This document shows positions 1-13,162 of a stretch of 64,000 nucleotides of DNA, piece by piece. The notes beneath the pieces were generated by a model. That model worked only from the letters and a program-made list of their open reading frames with translations, was not told the DNA's origin and searched no databases. Position numbers and translations under genes: made by a program. Origin of the DNA: Struthio camelus. Its lineage: Eukaryota > Chordata > Aves > Struthioniformes > Struthionidae. Positions within the stretch are counted from its first letter, which is position 1. The number at the start of each line of letters is the position of its first letter. The DNA is taken from the NCBI RefSeq assembly GCF_040807025.1, contig NC_090942.1, positions 81,263,987 to 81,327,986 on the forward strand, given 5' to 3'.

Positions 1-2476
1 GCATGAGAGGCGATGCTATTTGAGGGTGGTTTCTTACATGTTCACAGGTGTGTCAAAGAACTGGTGAACATTGCCTTTGTCAGTAGTCTGAGACCAAATA
101 CCTTTCAATGTCAAAAGAAAAATTTGTGGACAGGTGGTTAATTTTTACTCATGCTCTATAAAGAATAACCTTGATTCATTGTTGTTATATTGGCTTAGAG
201 TTAAGAAATCCTGCATGACAAACTGGGTAATAAATTCAATTCATGGGCTGTTTTGAGAAGCTGCTGTCACCATCAAGTGGTAACTCCAAAGTAAAGTGGG
301 AGCCATTAAAAAAAAGGCCCTTTTTTATTTTGGTGTATCAAGATCCAAGGCCAGCTATTACACAAGATGTCAAGATGTTTGCAGATGTTGGTGATTCAGA
401 TCATGCAATCTCAGAAATGGGATTAATTGCCAAACTAATGACAGTATACTGTATTAATCCAAGAAGATTGTAATTCTTTTGGCTGTTAAAGTGTGAGAGT
501 GAATATCAGCATGATTTAAAGTCATGGTGGACTCTACCCATTGGTTTTTTTAAAAAATGCAGCCTTTATTAGCTGGATTTGCTTTCTGTTGGGCCAGTGG
601 CAGATTGCTATTCAAATTAGTGATGGTGTTATTTTCGTCCAGTTCGTAAAGCTAACAATTTTTTTCATGGGAAATAAATACTACTGTTATATTGGGTTGA
701 TGTTGTCACTGACTTCTTGATCACAGTCTCCTCTGTAACAAAGTGAAGGAAAAGTGGACGGGTCTGCAACTTGGGCAACTGGCAAGTCCGTTCCTATTTT
801 TTTGTCACAGCAGTTAAGTAACTTCAGATGCTTTGAATCCCTTTGCCAGATTTGGTGGATTTTTACTGTTCATTTTCCTAATAATTTTTAAATGTTTTTC
901 TTGCAATGGCTGTTCTGCATGTGTGTTCTGGAGGAGCCGGGTGGGACCCACGTAGCTGTAATCGTTCTTTCCAAATTGTTTCGGCTCTCTTTAGTGCACT
1001 AAATTGAACCGCGGTTGACAGTTGTTGACAACAAAGGGTGCAGCTGAACTGAAGCAGAGTAGGTCTCTAGTTACAAGTGTAGACAAAGAAAATCGCGTTT
1101 GACTGCACCCATTTGTCAGCAATGATTTATTTTCACAGTGTAGACAAAGCTTGGACTGTTGGTAAGGAGTAAAGGATTAAAAAGAATATGAAGTGTATTG
1201 CGAAAAGCATGCTGAATGCGTGAAGTAGAGTGAGTAAATTTTTATCCTCACTTTAGTTATCAGTGTTTCCTTTCTACTTTTTTTAACCTTGGATATATTG
1301 GAGTATTTTTTTTTTCCTTCTGAAATCAGGCTATTACCAAGTGAATAGTGCTTTTAACTTTTCTACAAAATGTTGGTAAGCTTCAGTGCTTGATTCCTGC
1401 TCTTTATCTCAGGGCTGTTCACTTTTCACAGACTTTCACTGACTGTCCTCAGTGTTGTGATAGTCCTACTGTATAGCATGCTACAGTCACGCTGACTACA
1501 GCCAATATTTTTTAGATTTTTCCTTGAAAAAATGTCCCAGGGAAAGTATCTTTTGCTTATTGTCTGTGTGTCCAGAAAAAACAGTTTCCTGGGTTTTGGC
1601 AAAGCTCAGAGTACTGTTGCAAATGTATTGGTTCTTGATAACTCATAACTGGTTAGAGTGGTTTGTAAATCGGCTCACAATCTAAATTAAAATGGTTCTT
1701 AATTGAAAATAGAATAATCTAAGGAAAACAAAAAACCTTGCATGTCAGTGGTTGCTGTAGCTGCTCTAAGGAGACTCATCTGTGTGTTGCCTTACTTTGA
1801 GGAGCACAGCAGTCTGACTTTGCTCTCTATGCCATTTCCAAGTGTAGCCAGAATTGCCTTGCAGTGGCGTAGCCAGAGCCGCATAGTCTCCCAAACTGAG
1901 CTCCTTTGTGCTTTCCACCTTACTTTGACTAGTCTTTGTCACAAAAAATTGTATTTCATCGAGTGTTTCCTTGAAGGGGAAAGAATTGAAGGTGTGGTTG
2001 AAGGTAGTTGGCCCAACTGTTTATCTTCAGTAGTTACACCTACTTGTACCTAAGCTGTCCAGTTTTGGAAGGGATTGATTTTACCACAATAGACTTTGCT
2101 TTCACTGCCAAAAAATGGATATGCTTGCACCTTTTCAGGAAAACCTAACCAATTTGCATTAAATATTGTGTTTTGTATTAATTTTTGGCAGCTGACTCAC
2201 TATCTGTTGCAATACAGCATTGATTCCAGGACCAATGAAATGTTTAATATTCCTTTTATTTTTTCCCCTTATGTGTTTAAAAAACAACAGAACAGCAATT
2301 TGAGATTTGTGTGCATGTTAATTCAGGATTATGGCATCTGACAAAATTTGACAGTTTTCAAGGAAAAAGCCTATGTCTCTCCCTTTCTAGGTGGTACCTC
2401 TGCCCTTTGATGTTTTGTAGGGTGAAAATTATTGATTTGTTGGATTAATCACCCTACTGTTGATTTCTGTGAGCAC
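1..2476 (+). other. BORCS5: BORCS5 last intron, part upstream of the CR1 element
   Basis: No coding exon is visible here. The sequence is AT-rich and unique-looking, with short T-runs. I looked for the preceding BORCS5 exon, which in the human protein holds the conserved block before the MDLSVETL segment, and did not find it, so it probably lies upstream of the window. Assignment as intron is inferred from the terminal BORCS5 exon at 20696. Short open frames at 243-473, 1742-2053 and 2096-2341 show no recognisable domain. Confidence 0.7.
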
Positions 2477-2500
2477 ACAGAATCACAGAATCACAGAATC
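2477..2500 (-). repeat. CR1 3'-terminal octamer repeat
   Basis: On the plus strand about three tandem copies of CACAGAAT mark the 3' end of the CR1 copy (ATTCTGTG in element orientation). CR1 elements end in such octamers rather than in poly(A), and the repeat is taken to serve in target-primed reverse transcription. No clear target-site duplication flanks the copy, which is usual for CR1. Confidence 0.9.
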
Positions 2501-2563
2501 GTTTAGGTTGGAAGGGACCTCTGGAGATCATCTAGTCCAACCTCCCTGTTCAAGCAGGGTCAC

Positions 2564-5487
2564 CTAGAGCATATTGCCCAGGATCACATCCAGGCAGGTT
2601 TTGAATATCTCCAGCGAAGGAGACTCCACAACCTCTCTGGGCAACCCGTTCCAGTGCTCTGTCACCCTCACAGGAAAGAAGTTTGTCCTCAGGTTCAGAT
2701 GGAACTTCCTGTGGTTCAGTTTCTGCCCATTGCCTCTTGTCCTGTTGCTGGGCACCACGGAGAAGAGTCTGGCCCTATCCTCTTGACAACTTCCCTTCAG
2801 ATACTTGTACGCATTGATGAGCTCCCCTCTCAGTCTTCTGTTCTCCAGGCTGAACAGGCCCAGCTCTCGCAGCCTTTCTTCAGAGGAGAGATGCTCCAGT
2901 CCCCTCATCGTCTTTGTAGCCCTCCGCTGGACTCTCTCCAGTAGTGCCATGTCTCTCTTGTACTGGGGAGCCCAGAACTGGACACAGTGCTCCAGATGAG
3001 GCCTCCCCAGGGCTGAGGAGAGGGGCAGGATCACCTCCCTCCCACCTGCTAGCAACACTCCCTCATGCACCCCAGGAGACCATTGGCCTTCTTGGCCACA
3101 AGACCACATTGCTGCCTCTTGCTCAACTTGTTGTCCACCAGGACCCCCAGGTCCTTCTCTGCAGAGCTACTTTCCAGCAGGTCAGCCCCCAGCCTGTCCT
3201 GGGGCACCTGGGGGTTCTTCCTCCCCAGGTGCAGGACCCTGCACTTGCCTTTGTTGAACTTCAGGAGGTTCCTCTCCGCCCACCTCTCCAGCCTGTCCAG
3301 GCCCCTCTGAAAGGCAGCATGGTCTTCTGGTGTGTCAGCCACTCCCCCCAGTTTAGTATCATCAGCAAACTTGCTGAGGGTGCACTCTGTCCCTTCCTCC
3401 AGGTCCTTGATGAATACATTGAACAAGACTGGACCCAGGACTGACCCCTGGGGGACACCGCTAGCTCCAGGCCTCCAACTAGACTCTGCGCCATTCACCA
3501 CAACCCTCTGAGCTCTGCCATCCAGCCAGTTCTCAATCCATCTCACTGTCCACTCATCTAGCCCACACTTCCTGAGCTTACCTATGAAGATGTGATGGGA
3601 GACAGTGTCCAAAGCCTTGCTGAAGTCCAGGGAGACAACATCCACTGCTCTCCCCTCATCTACCCAGCCAGTCATTCCATCACAGGAGGCTCTCAGACTG
3701 GTCAAGCATGATTCCCCCTTGGTAAATGCATGCTGACTACTCCTGATCACCTTCTTGCCCTCCAGATGCTTAGAGATGGCATCCAGGATGAGCTGTTCCA
3801 TCACCTTTCCAGGGCTGGAGGGGAGGCTGACAGGCCTGTAGTTTCCTGGCTCCTCCTTCTTGCCCTTTCTGAAGACTGGGGTGACATTGGCTTTCTTCCA
3901 GTCCTCAGGCACCTCTCCTGTTCTCCAGGACCTTTCCAAGATGACGGAGAGTGGCCTAGCAATAACATCCGCCAGCTCCCTCAGCACTCGTGGGTGCATC
4001 CCATCGGGGCCCATGGATTTGTGGATGTCAAGTTTGGACAAGTGGTCTCTAACCTGATCCTCCTCCACCAAGGGAGAGTCTTCCTTTCTCCAGACTTTCT
4101 CTCTTGTCCCCAGGGTCTGGAATTCCCCAGGGCTGGTCTTAACAGTAAAGACTGGAAGCAAAAGCAGCATTCACTAACTCTGCCTTCTCTATATGCTTTG
4201 TTACCCATTCAGCAGCGGGCTGACATTTTCCCTAGTCTTCCTTTTGCTAGTGATGTATTTGAAGAAGGCCTTCTTGTTGTCCTTGACATCCCTTGCCAGA
4301 TTTAATTCCAGCTGGGCCTTAGCTTTCCTTGTCGCATCCCTGCACGCTCTGACAACGTCCCTGTATTCCTCCCAAGTGGCCTGTCCCCTTTTCCACATTC
4401 TGTACACTTCCTTCCTCTGTTTGAGTTTTGCCAGGAGTTCCTTGCTCATCCATGCAGGTCTCCTGCCTGCTTTGCTCGACTTCTTACTCAGAGGGATGAA
4501 CCGATCTTGAGCCTGGAGGAGGTGATGCTTGAATATTAACCAGCTTTCTTGGACCCCTCTTCCTTCGAGGGCCCTACCCCAGGAGATTCCTCCAAGGAGG
4601 TCCCTCAAGAGGCCAAAGTTTGCTCTCCTGAAGTCCAGGGTTGCAATCCTACTCATTGCCCTGCTCCCTCCTCGTAGGATCCTGAACTCCACCATCTCAT
4701 GGTCACTGCAGCCAAGGCTGCCTCCAACTTTCACCTCTCCCACTAGACCTTCTTTGTTCGTTAGTACAAGGTCTAGCATTGCACCTCTCCTCGTTGGCGT
4801 CTCCACCACCTGGGTCAAGAAATTATCATCAATGCTCTGCAGGAACCTCCTTGACTGTTTGTGCCTAGCTGTGCTGTCTTCCCAGCAGATGTCAGGGTGG
4901 TTGAAGTCTCCCACGAGAACCAGGGCCTGTGAGCGTGAGGCTACTTCCAGCTGTCGGTAGAAGGCCTCATCAATGACTTCCTCCTGGTCAGGTGGCCTGT
5001 AGTAAACCCCCACAACAGTGTCACCCATGTTACCCTGCCCTTTAATCCTTACCCGTGGGCTCTCAACTTGCTCTTCCTCTACCCTTAGGCAGAGCTCCAT
5101 ACATTCTAGTTGCTCCCTCACATAAAGAGCAACTCCACCACCTCGCCTTCCTGGCCTGTCTTTCCTAAAAAGCACATAGCCATCCATGACAGCATTCCAG
5201 TCATGTGAACTATCCCACCATGTCTCTGTCACTGCAATGAGATCATGGCCCTGCGACTGCACACAGATCTCTAACTCTTCCTGCTTATTCCCCATGCTGC
5301 GTGCATTGGTATACAGGCATTTCAGAGAGCCAGTCAAGCACGCAGGCTTCCCGGGAGAGGTGCAAGAGGATCCTCCATAGCCATGTTCCACGCTGTCTCC
5401 CCTGGCTGCATTCACCCGCTGGAGGCATCCTGACTTGAGCGGTGTTTTACTGACTCCCCTGCCACTATTCCACTCCCCTTCCCCCAC
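2564..5487 (-). pseudogene. CR1 ORF2 (endonuclease plus reverse transcriptase), frame-broken
   Basis: Segment 5487-4201 (428 aa) is the apurinic-like endonuclease. Expected residues are present: N61 in NARS, E88 in VTETWW, GDFN at 193-196 and SDH at 261-263. Segment 4170-3049 (373 aa) is the reverse transcriptase, with GPDGMHP at 54-60, LDFSKALD at 181-188, [10 protein letters not shown] at 238-247 and the catalytic FADD at 268-271. Segment 3109-2564 (181 aa) is the conserved C-terminal region. The first two segments share a frame but are separated by two small compensating frame shifts at about 4200 and 4155, with a stop at 4201-4203. A further frame change near 3050-3109 separates the RT from the tail. 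The catalytic motifs themselves look intact. The enzyme would make target-primed cDNA copies in the nucleus if the frame were open. Confidence 0.92.
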
Positions 5488-5492
5488 CTTTC

Positions 5493-6564
5493 CTAGTTTA
5501 AAGCCCTCCTTACCAGGCTGGCCAATCTGTTGGCAAAGATGTGCATGCCCTGCTTGGTGAGGTGGATCCCATCTCTCCCCATCAGCTGTTGATCTTCAAA
5601 CAGGGTCCCATGGTCATAGAAACCAAAGCCCTGTTGCCAACACCAGCGGCACAGCCAGCTGTTAACTTGGAAAATTCGTCTACTCCTCCTCCTGTCCTTT
5701 CCCCTCACAGGCAGGACTGAGGATAAAATGACCTGGGCTCCCAGACCCTATGACCATCATCCGCAGAGCTCTGAAATCCTGTTTGATGGTATCCAATTTG
5801 CCTTTCGTGTCATTAGCACCCACATGGAAGATCAGCAGAGGGTAGTAGTCCGATGCATGGACAAGCCTTGGCAGTCTTTCCATGACATCTCTTATTCGAG
5901 CCCCTGGCAGGCAGCAAACCTCTCTGGACAAGAGGTCAGGTCGGCAGATAGGTGCCTCTGTCCCCTGCAGCAGGGAGTCACCCACAACAATCACTCGCCG
6001 CTTCTTCCGGGGGTTCCTGCACGGCACAGGGTCTGCCAGGCCAGTTGCTTCCCTTGGAGCCATGCCCAGCTCCTCCTCAGCTTGGAGGGCGCTAAACTTG
6101 TTCTTCAAGGGTAAGTCTTGAGGAGGAGCAAGAGCCTTTCTCCTTCTATGAGAGGTCACCAGCTTCCAGCCCTCTTCAACAGCGTTATGATGCACCTTTA
6201 CACACGGTGCTGAGCCCTCCGACAACTCCGCTGCAGTGGGGGGTGGGGACTCCCGGAGCTGCACAGTCTTCGAGAACGCCCTGTCAATCTCCCGCTCATC
6301 CTCTCGGATGCTACGCAGCCTACTAACCTCCTCCCGTAACTCCTTTATCGGGTGACGCAACTGGTCAACCACAGCACACCTCACACAGGAGAGCTGACTG
6401 TCGGCCCAGGCCTCCCAGAGAGGCCCCAGGCACTCCCTGCAGCCTGACACCTGCAGAGCTGCATCTGCTGTCTGAGGGTCTGTCTGGGTTGAAGCCTCAG
6501 ACACAGCTGATGCAGCACCTCCAACAGCCACTGGGGAACGTGCTCTGCGGCGTGTCATGACCAT
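5493..6564 (-). pseudogene. CR1 ORF1 (Cys motif plus SGNH esterase), frameshifted
   Basis: The first frame (6564-5680, 294 aa) begins with a basic, Ser/Thr-rich stretch. It then has a paired CxxC arrangement (C42xxC45 and C60xxC63), a short charged segment at about 70-95 that could be a coiled coil, a basic patch (RKKRR at about 186-190), and the start of an esterase domain with GDS at 195-197 (block I) and GAND at 249-252 (block III). The reading then shifts to a second frame (5708-5493, 71 aa) that carries the block V DxxH (GRDGIHL, D46/H49 of that piece). A frame break near 5680-5708 therefore separates the nucleophile from the other catalytic residues. ORF1 proteins of this LINE group bind nucleic acid, and many carry this esterase. 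The function of the esterase is unclear. The product of this copy would be truncated. Confidence 0.87.
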
Positions 6565-9500
6565 GCCCCGGGGAAGGACACACCACTGTGCAAAATGTGC
6601 AAAATGGAGAGGTGCCTTCTTTGCCTTCTGGCGCCCTTCTGCGCGAACTGCTGCGCAAATTGTTCAGATGGCTCTGGAAACAGGATCCAGTTTATCTACT
6701 GGTGGTATATGGGACCTGGTGAGCTTGTTATATGTGTACACTAAGAAAAAGGTACATTTAAAAAAACCCAGTAGATAATTATATTATGAAATGCTAAGAT
6801 AGAGAAGGCAGTAATAGCTATTTAACAGGCTAAACTGATCTTACCTACATGTTGGCTTCTACGGCAGAGTGTTTAATGATGGAGCAGAGTTGCCACACCT
6901 AATAGAAGGTGTGATACTTACGGCTAAAATCATGACTTGCTGAACAGTTTAGGGTCCTGGCTATAGACAGGTCTTAAATCCCTGCGTCCCATTTCTGTCT
7001 CTGCTGTGACAGTGCTGCAGGTCTGCATTATAACTAGTCTGAAATGTTGAGCAAGTGGGTTTATGGGAGTTGTGTGCTCTCTTGGCCAGGAATCTCTGCC
7101 TCAGTTTTGTGATCTGTAAAATGGAGGGTTTCTGTGAAGATTAGTTTGAAGATAAACATTGACCATCGCTAAATTTTCGGTATGACGTGTGGTGGGGATG
7201 GGGAGAAATAAATGAAGCTTGGAGAGTGTTGTTAGAATCCAAACATTAATATCAGTAACTGGCTTGCTACATAGCAAATTGCAGTATATGACTTGTTTCG
7301 CACTTACAATTTTTCAATGCAATTGCTCATTTTGTTGAACGAATATTGTAAAAATAGCATGTGCAAGGATTTTTTTTTTAACAACTTGCTTCAAAAAGTA
7401 ATTGTGATAGGTTTCTCTTGTATGTAGTTAAGTTGTCCAGAAACATACCCCTTAATATTTGGCTAGTAAATAACTTTTGCAGCTCTGCCTACACCAGTGT
7501 CTCCCACTACATTTCAGCTATTTAAGATTACTAAATAAGAGTTAAATCATGTTATTTCATATAAACAACAAGTCTAGTGCATTGGACATGCCAACGAGAA
7601 AACATAATTCAGAAGTCATCAAATATCATAAAAGTTTTGAAAAGCATTATGTACAAGCACGTTTTGACTTATCCCCTATACTTAAGGCTCATAAACTTCT
7701 GATTCAGGCATCCGTGTCAACATACATTTGAAGTAAAACATGCTCAGCGATTTGGGGACTTAGGAATTTTGGTTTATTTTTTGTGAATGCTTTGTGGCTT
7801 TTTGACTTTTATTGCAAATATGTTGTTTCTGTGGCCTCTTATTTTTAGAAGAGAACTGCTACCTAGTGGAAAAATGTGCTGGGGAATGTGGCCTGCAGAG
7901 GTCATCAACGTTGTTTTGCTCTATCCCGAGGGAAGGATGGATTTGCTATGGGTAGGGCCCTGGCTTTGGGCCTCTCTCATTCCAGAGGCTGGAGGGGTGG
8001 GAGTGGTAAGGAGAGCCTGTAAAGGTTTGAAATTCCCCAGTGGGGATTTAAGGACACGGTATGTTGGAGGTGGTGGTAAAGGAAAAAGCTCTCTAAACAT
8101 GGGAAGCAGGTCCATCAACATGAATGAATATTGGGCCAGAAGCCTTGGAAGGACATTGTCTCGCTTAAAGGCTGCTCAGACCAAGATTTTTGGATGGATT
8201 GTGTTGAGCTGGATATTTTGTAGGGCAGGAGCTCTGTGCAGCAATTAGACTCAGGATGTGTATGTGCTGCAAGCACAGGAGCTTTGCGTTGAATAAGGTA
8301 CCACGCTAGTTGCTTTCCTTTTAGCTCTGAATCTCCATGAGCAGAGAGCTTTAGACACTATAGGATTCATGCAGTGCTCCAGTCATGGTTGACCAGCATC
8401 CTTTCTAAGAACGGACTAAATGTATGGTAAGTATTGCGGAGGGGTGTTCTTGTTCTTGTTTCAGGTTGGCTTGTTTTTTAGTACTCTCAGTGTCAGACCT
8501 TTGTTGCTCTTCCTGTTAGTTATGATTTCCCAGTAGGTGGTAAGATTATATTTCAGGGTATCAGAGCTATGTCTCCAGGACCATTTATGAAACCTGTTTT
8601 CAGCAGACGTGCCCTGAGAATGGCACACCTCTTAACTCGACTGTATTATGCCAACAAAGCATGAATGGCCTCAGCCAGTCCAAAGTGTTTTTGTGACTTT
8701 AGGCCCCTGCTTTCAAGGTCCCAGTGTGAATATGGATCAGACCACTAGTTGCCTTTCATCCCTCTCAAGAGAGAGGCTTGGAGGATTGGAAGCAAGCCTA
8801 TTAAATGAAGCCTGGCAAAAGTGAAAATGGAGATATGTTTGCTTTTGACAGAATATATGAAGACTTTCTAGACGAGGCAGTGTGAACTTTCAAGCAAAAC
8901 TGAGCCATTTGGTTCACAGACTTAAATTAGCGGTGGCCAAATCCAGGGAAGAAGCTCTGCAAATTGCTTGGGATATAGTATAGCTGAAATGCAGAAGAAG
9001 CTGAGTTGAAATGCCGCTTCTATTTTCAAGGGATTTAGCACCATGCTGCCATGGCTTTTATAAAAGCTGCACTGGGGAACAGAGCGTTCTGAGAGGAATT
9101 TGGTACTTGGTAAATATATTCTTTGGCGTCTTGGAATTACAAGATTGATGAGGACTGTGGCAGTCTATCAGGATCTTTATTTCTCTTTCCTTCTCTGATG
9201 AAGTGTTATTTATAAAGAATGGAATTTTAGCTGAGCAGGCACCGTCATGCAGAAATAAATGCACAACATTGTTGAGCTGGGAACTGCAGCCATGTCCTTC
9301 AGTTGATGTTGCTTTTCTTCCTCCAGGCCAGTGTGGTGGTAGTGGGAGTTCTGGAGTAGCAGAGAGATGTTTCAACCAGCTAGAATCAAAATGGGAAACT
9401 GCTTTTGAAACAGCTTCACAATCATTATTTTAATACATAGAATGGATGTCTTGCTGTGTATGCCCTAGGCAGATGGCCAGTGCTCTTCTGCATGTGAACT

Positions 9501-12500
9501 TTATGAAGTGATCTAGCAGTTATTAAGGAACAAGAGAGATTGTTTAAACTGAAATCTGTTGCATTAACATACATTGCTTCATCTGGCGTCATAAAAAACA
9601 GTTCCTCATTCCTACAATACATGGGCAAAGCCAGTTTCCCCATGCTCCTGTCTCTTGCTTTCTGTGCTTTGGTTTCTTATGGCCTTTTGGGAAAAGGTGA
9701 GATCTGAAATGCAATCTTTTCCACCATCAGATTTCCAAGAAAGGATAGAAAATAAAACTTACGCAAACATTGTAGAGTCAGAAAAATTTGCATTGCTATA
9801 AAACATAGGCACTTGAAAGACTGGCACTGAAGATCAGCGGTCTGGCATGCTAAGCCCTGTGTTAACACTTTCAGCGGTATTAGTTCATGGAACTTATGGT
9901 TATCAGGTGCAAGAAGGAATAGGGTTCAGTTTCCTTCTAGGGCTTGTTTAAACTGGGAAATGGACTGAGTTTCTTATTCTAGCATTGTTTCCTCAGGTTA
10001 AAAATAAAAACTAAAAAAACCCCATAAAACATCGTAGACCTTCAAATGGGAGTAAAAAGAATTGAAGTCCATTTCAGAGTTAGCAGGTGTGATTCTGAGT
10101 TTGTGCATGAAACAGGCTTGATAAGATGTGAAAAAAGCGACTGTCAGCCTGAGATGTATCAAGAAGATATTGCCGGGAGAAATAGGAATGTATCTCTGGG
10201 GTATTGGCCAAGGCCGTGCGACGACCTCCTGTGACGTGCCATGCGCGCTCTTCATTGCTGTGTTCAAGGAAGGAGAGCTCATGGCACAAGAGAAGGGTGA
10301 CAAGGGTGCCTGGGGAGTGGAGAACCTTTGGGAGGGAACTGGAACTGCTTTACTTGGTTGGCTTAGCAAAATGAAGACCAAAAATGGTATGATTTCTCTT
10401 TTTAAATTAGTCTGGGGTTCACACAGGTTGAAAATGCCCTTCCCCCTCCCTGATAGTCTGTGCTGATACAGGAAGAATCGTTTTCAGACTTTCATTTTTA
10501 ACGATTATTTCATGTTTCAGTGTTGAATTGAGATTTTCAAGGTGTTGGGTCTACCCCTAAGTGAGAATGGGGTTTTTGTTTTGTCTTGTGTTTCTGGAAT
10601 GTTAACTAAGAGCTGCTCAGCAGTTTGACACTCATTTTAGAAATCTTGGCCAGTATTATTTGCAAATATTTGGAGTTATGTTGATCACTTAAAAACGCTA
10701 GGTGTGGGGGGCAGGGGTTGACCTTGCATTAGCAGCCCTATAATTAGCATTTTGATGTAAATCAGATGTGATCTGTGAAGATGATTTCACATTAAAAGAA
10801 TTACAAAGTCTCGGTGCAAGTAATCTGTCCATCTTGCCCTTTATGAAGGGTAGGGTTTGTATTTTAATGTTTATGTGGCACTAGGGCATGAGTGTTTCTG
10901 TGTGAGAACACTATTAGCAGTTATTTCAGCACTACTCTGGAGATATGAAAAATATCATTTATTAGTAATTAATTACTGTGGACCTTGTTCCTGACTGATA
11001 TGACATCTACCTCTGGGACCTGGTATCAGTCACTGAACATAGTATAGCAGGAGACTTTATAATTCAGCATATTAACTATGCCAGACTGTGGTGTAGTGGG
11101 CAAGAAATACTATTTACCAAAAGAGGAAGTGACCTGTTTGAGGAGCAATTACTGGGACTGGCAAATTATTCAAAAAATAAAATCCCAAGTCAGATGAATT
11201 TCAGCTGAAGAAGTGCTCATATATTTGTACAACGGCAGTATATAATAAAAGAATGTATAGAGTTTTTAAAGTCATAAAGGATTCTTAGATTGTAGCCTTC
11301 CCTTTTGTTTAATCTAGTCCATAGAATTTAATTCTTGATGATGCCCCCTGCTAAACTTCATGTGTACTGAATGTGGACTATTTATTTTTTCAGTTAAAAG
11401 CTCTCCTACTGTGTTGTAGTGTAAATTTTCAAATGCCTTTTGTCTTTTAATTTTTTCTAGAGATCCATTTGTAGACATGAACACGGAGAGGGGAGTATTC
11501 AGCCTTTCCTGAACGTTGAGTCCCTTGAGGCTCAATAGAATAAACACGGATGCTCAGAGTGGCTTAGAGTTGCAATTAATTGCTTGTCTAACTTTTGTTC
11601 GAATCATTGACCTTGATGATGGTATATACTTCTGTTATTGCATTATGAATAATAGTGTAATCCACAGCCTATGACTTCAGAAGAGCTTGCTGTGGAAATG
11701 ATTTGCAGTGATCAAGATTTCCTTGAGGCCTTCCTGAAACAAAAGGCATACTAGCAGCTGTGGTGACCTCCAGAGAAGCGCTGGGACATTTGAGCTTCAG
11801 CTCCGTGGAAGTATGATGGAGGAGTTGCTCTTAAAGGTGACTCTTCTGGGAATGAAGGTGTTTCTCCCCTTGTCATCCTTGGGATGTAGGTTGCTCATTC
11901 CTTCATGTTCTATTTGGACGTAAGACAGCTGGTGTAGAGCTTCAAAAAAGGTTTCAAAAATCTTTTAGATTATCTATTTCAAATACTGTTAGAGCTGCTA
12001 TATATTTGAGTTTCCTGGGGGAGAAGAAATTGATTTTGACATTTTGCATGAGAAGTGTGGGTTTTGGGGAAAGAGCAAAAGTTTCATGTGGGCTGTCAGA
12101 TGTCAAGAAATCCTCACTTTCTGACTGCAGAGCGCTTGTGCCTTGGCATCTCTCACGCTTCAGACTTGCGTGTGTACAGCCCATCTGTACAGCACATGGC
12201 GGGGAGCTCTGATGCAGCCAGATGTGTTGGACTTGCTGAGTAAGTGCAGCCTGGTGCTTGAACCCATCTTTCTGTCTGCAGTTCCCCAGACAAAAAGAAG
12301 AGGGAGTCCTAGATAACAGTAACTTTTCGCCACTTCCTTCTCAAGCTGTAAGAACTAGTTAAAACTCAGCTCTTTAGCATTTTCTGAGAACAGAGGTTTG
12401 AGAGCTTTTTCTCCTGAAGCAGTGCTTTTCTGTAGACCATCCCTGGCTTGCAGAGTGCCTAACCCTGAGTAAATATGGCAAAGCATTCCACATTTTGAAA

Positions 12501-13162
12501 GACCTTTTGTAGGAGGTAGGGAAAGAAGGGATACAACTATCAGGTCCCAACTGTGAAGCTGTGGATAATAACATTATATCGGGAGACTTGCAAATGTAAT
12601 GGTACTGCTTGTGTTTTGGGTAGCACCTTTTCACTTTAAAATGGAAACAGTGTCTTTTCTTGAGAAACATCTCATTAGAGATATTGGTCATCTCACTTCA
12701 CATCAAAACTCATTCTTGACAGGAAGAACAGCTTCCTTAAAATTAGTCATTCTGACATGTTAAAAATCCAGAATTGAAATATAAAGTAAAATCTTAATGG
12801 TAAATAACATTTGCAAGTGCTCTTGTCCTATAATATTCCAACTCTGGCTGGATATAGGAATGTTTTCAATGAGTAATATACCATCAGCGTAAAATGAGAA
12901 ATAAGGGAATTGAAGGCCCTGTTTTTAAGGCAGAAATATTAGATTGCCTGTCATGAGTTGTGCAAGTTATCATTTAAGTAACAGATAGGTCTGTAAAAGA
13001 TGCCGATTTTTCTTTCTCCAGAACAGCTAATCAAAGATAGGCTAGGATTCTCTGATTCATTTCTGTGGAGTCTTACTGCTACAAAAGGGAGGTTTTGTGA
13101 GGATGCTGAACACACCGGTTCATTTATCTTAGGTATTGTTTGAGTGTTTGTGTGGTTCCCTT

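Larger units (their letters stand above)
2477..6655 (-). mobile_element. Near-full-length CR1 LINE retrotransposon, antisense to BORCS5
   Basis: A non-LTR retrotransposon of the chicken-repeat-1 clade lies on the minus strand. Reading in its own direction it has a short GC-rich leader, ORF1 (about 6564-5493, Cys pairs plus SGNH esterase), ORF2 (about 5487-2564, endonuclease then reverse transcriptase) and a 3' end near 2477. That end carries repeats of the octamer ATTCTGTG and the conserved 3' tail seen in avian CR1 copies. CR1 copies are normally cut short at the 5' end to a few hundred bases, so about 4.2 kb with both ORFs is unusual. Both ORFs have frame breaks, so this copy cannot make its proteins. 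The 3' edge is well supported. The 5' edge is approximate and was placed where GC-rich CR1-like sequence gives way to AT-rich intron. Confidence 0.93.

Noticed and set aside
2574..6121. Plus-strand open frames over the CR1 element
   Set aside because: They are antisense shadows of the CR1 ORF1 and ORF2 frames on the minus strand.
7787..8248. 153-aa open frame in the BORCS5 intron
   Set aside because: No domain, low-complexity composition, no splice or promoter context. Length is within chance for 64 kb.
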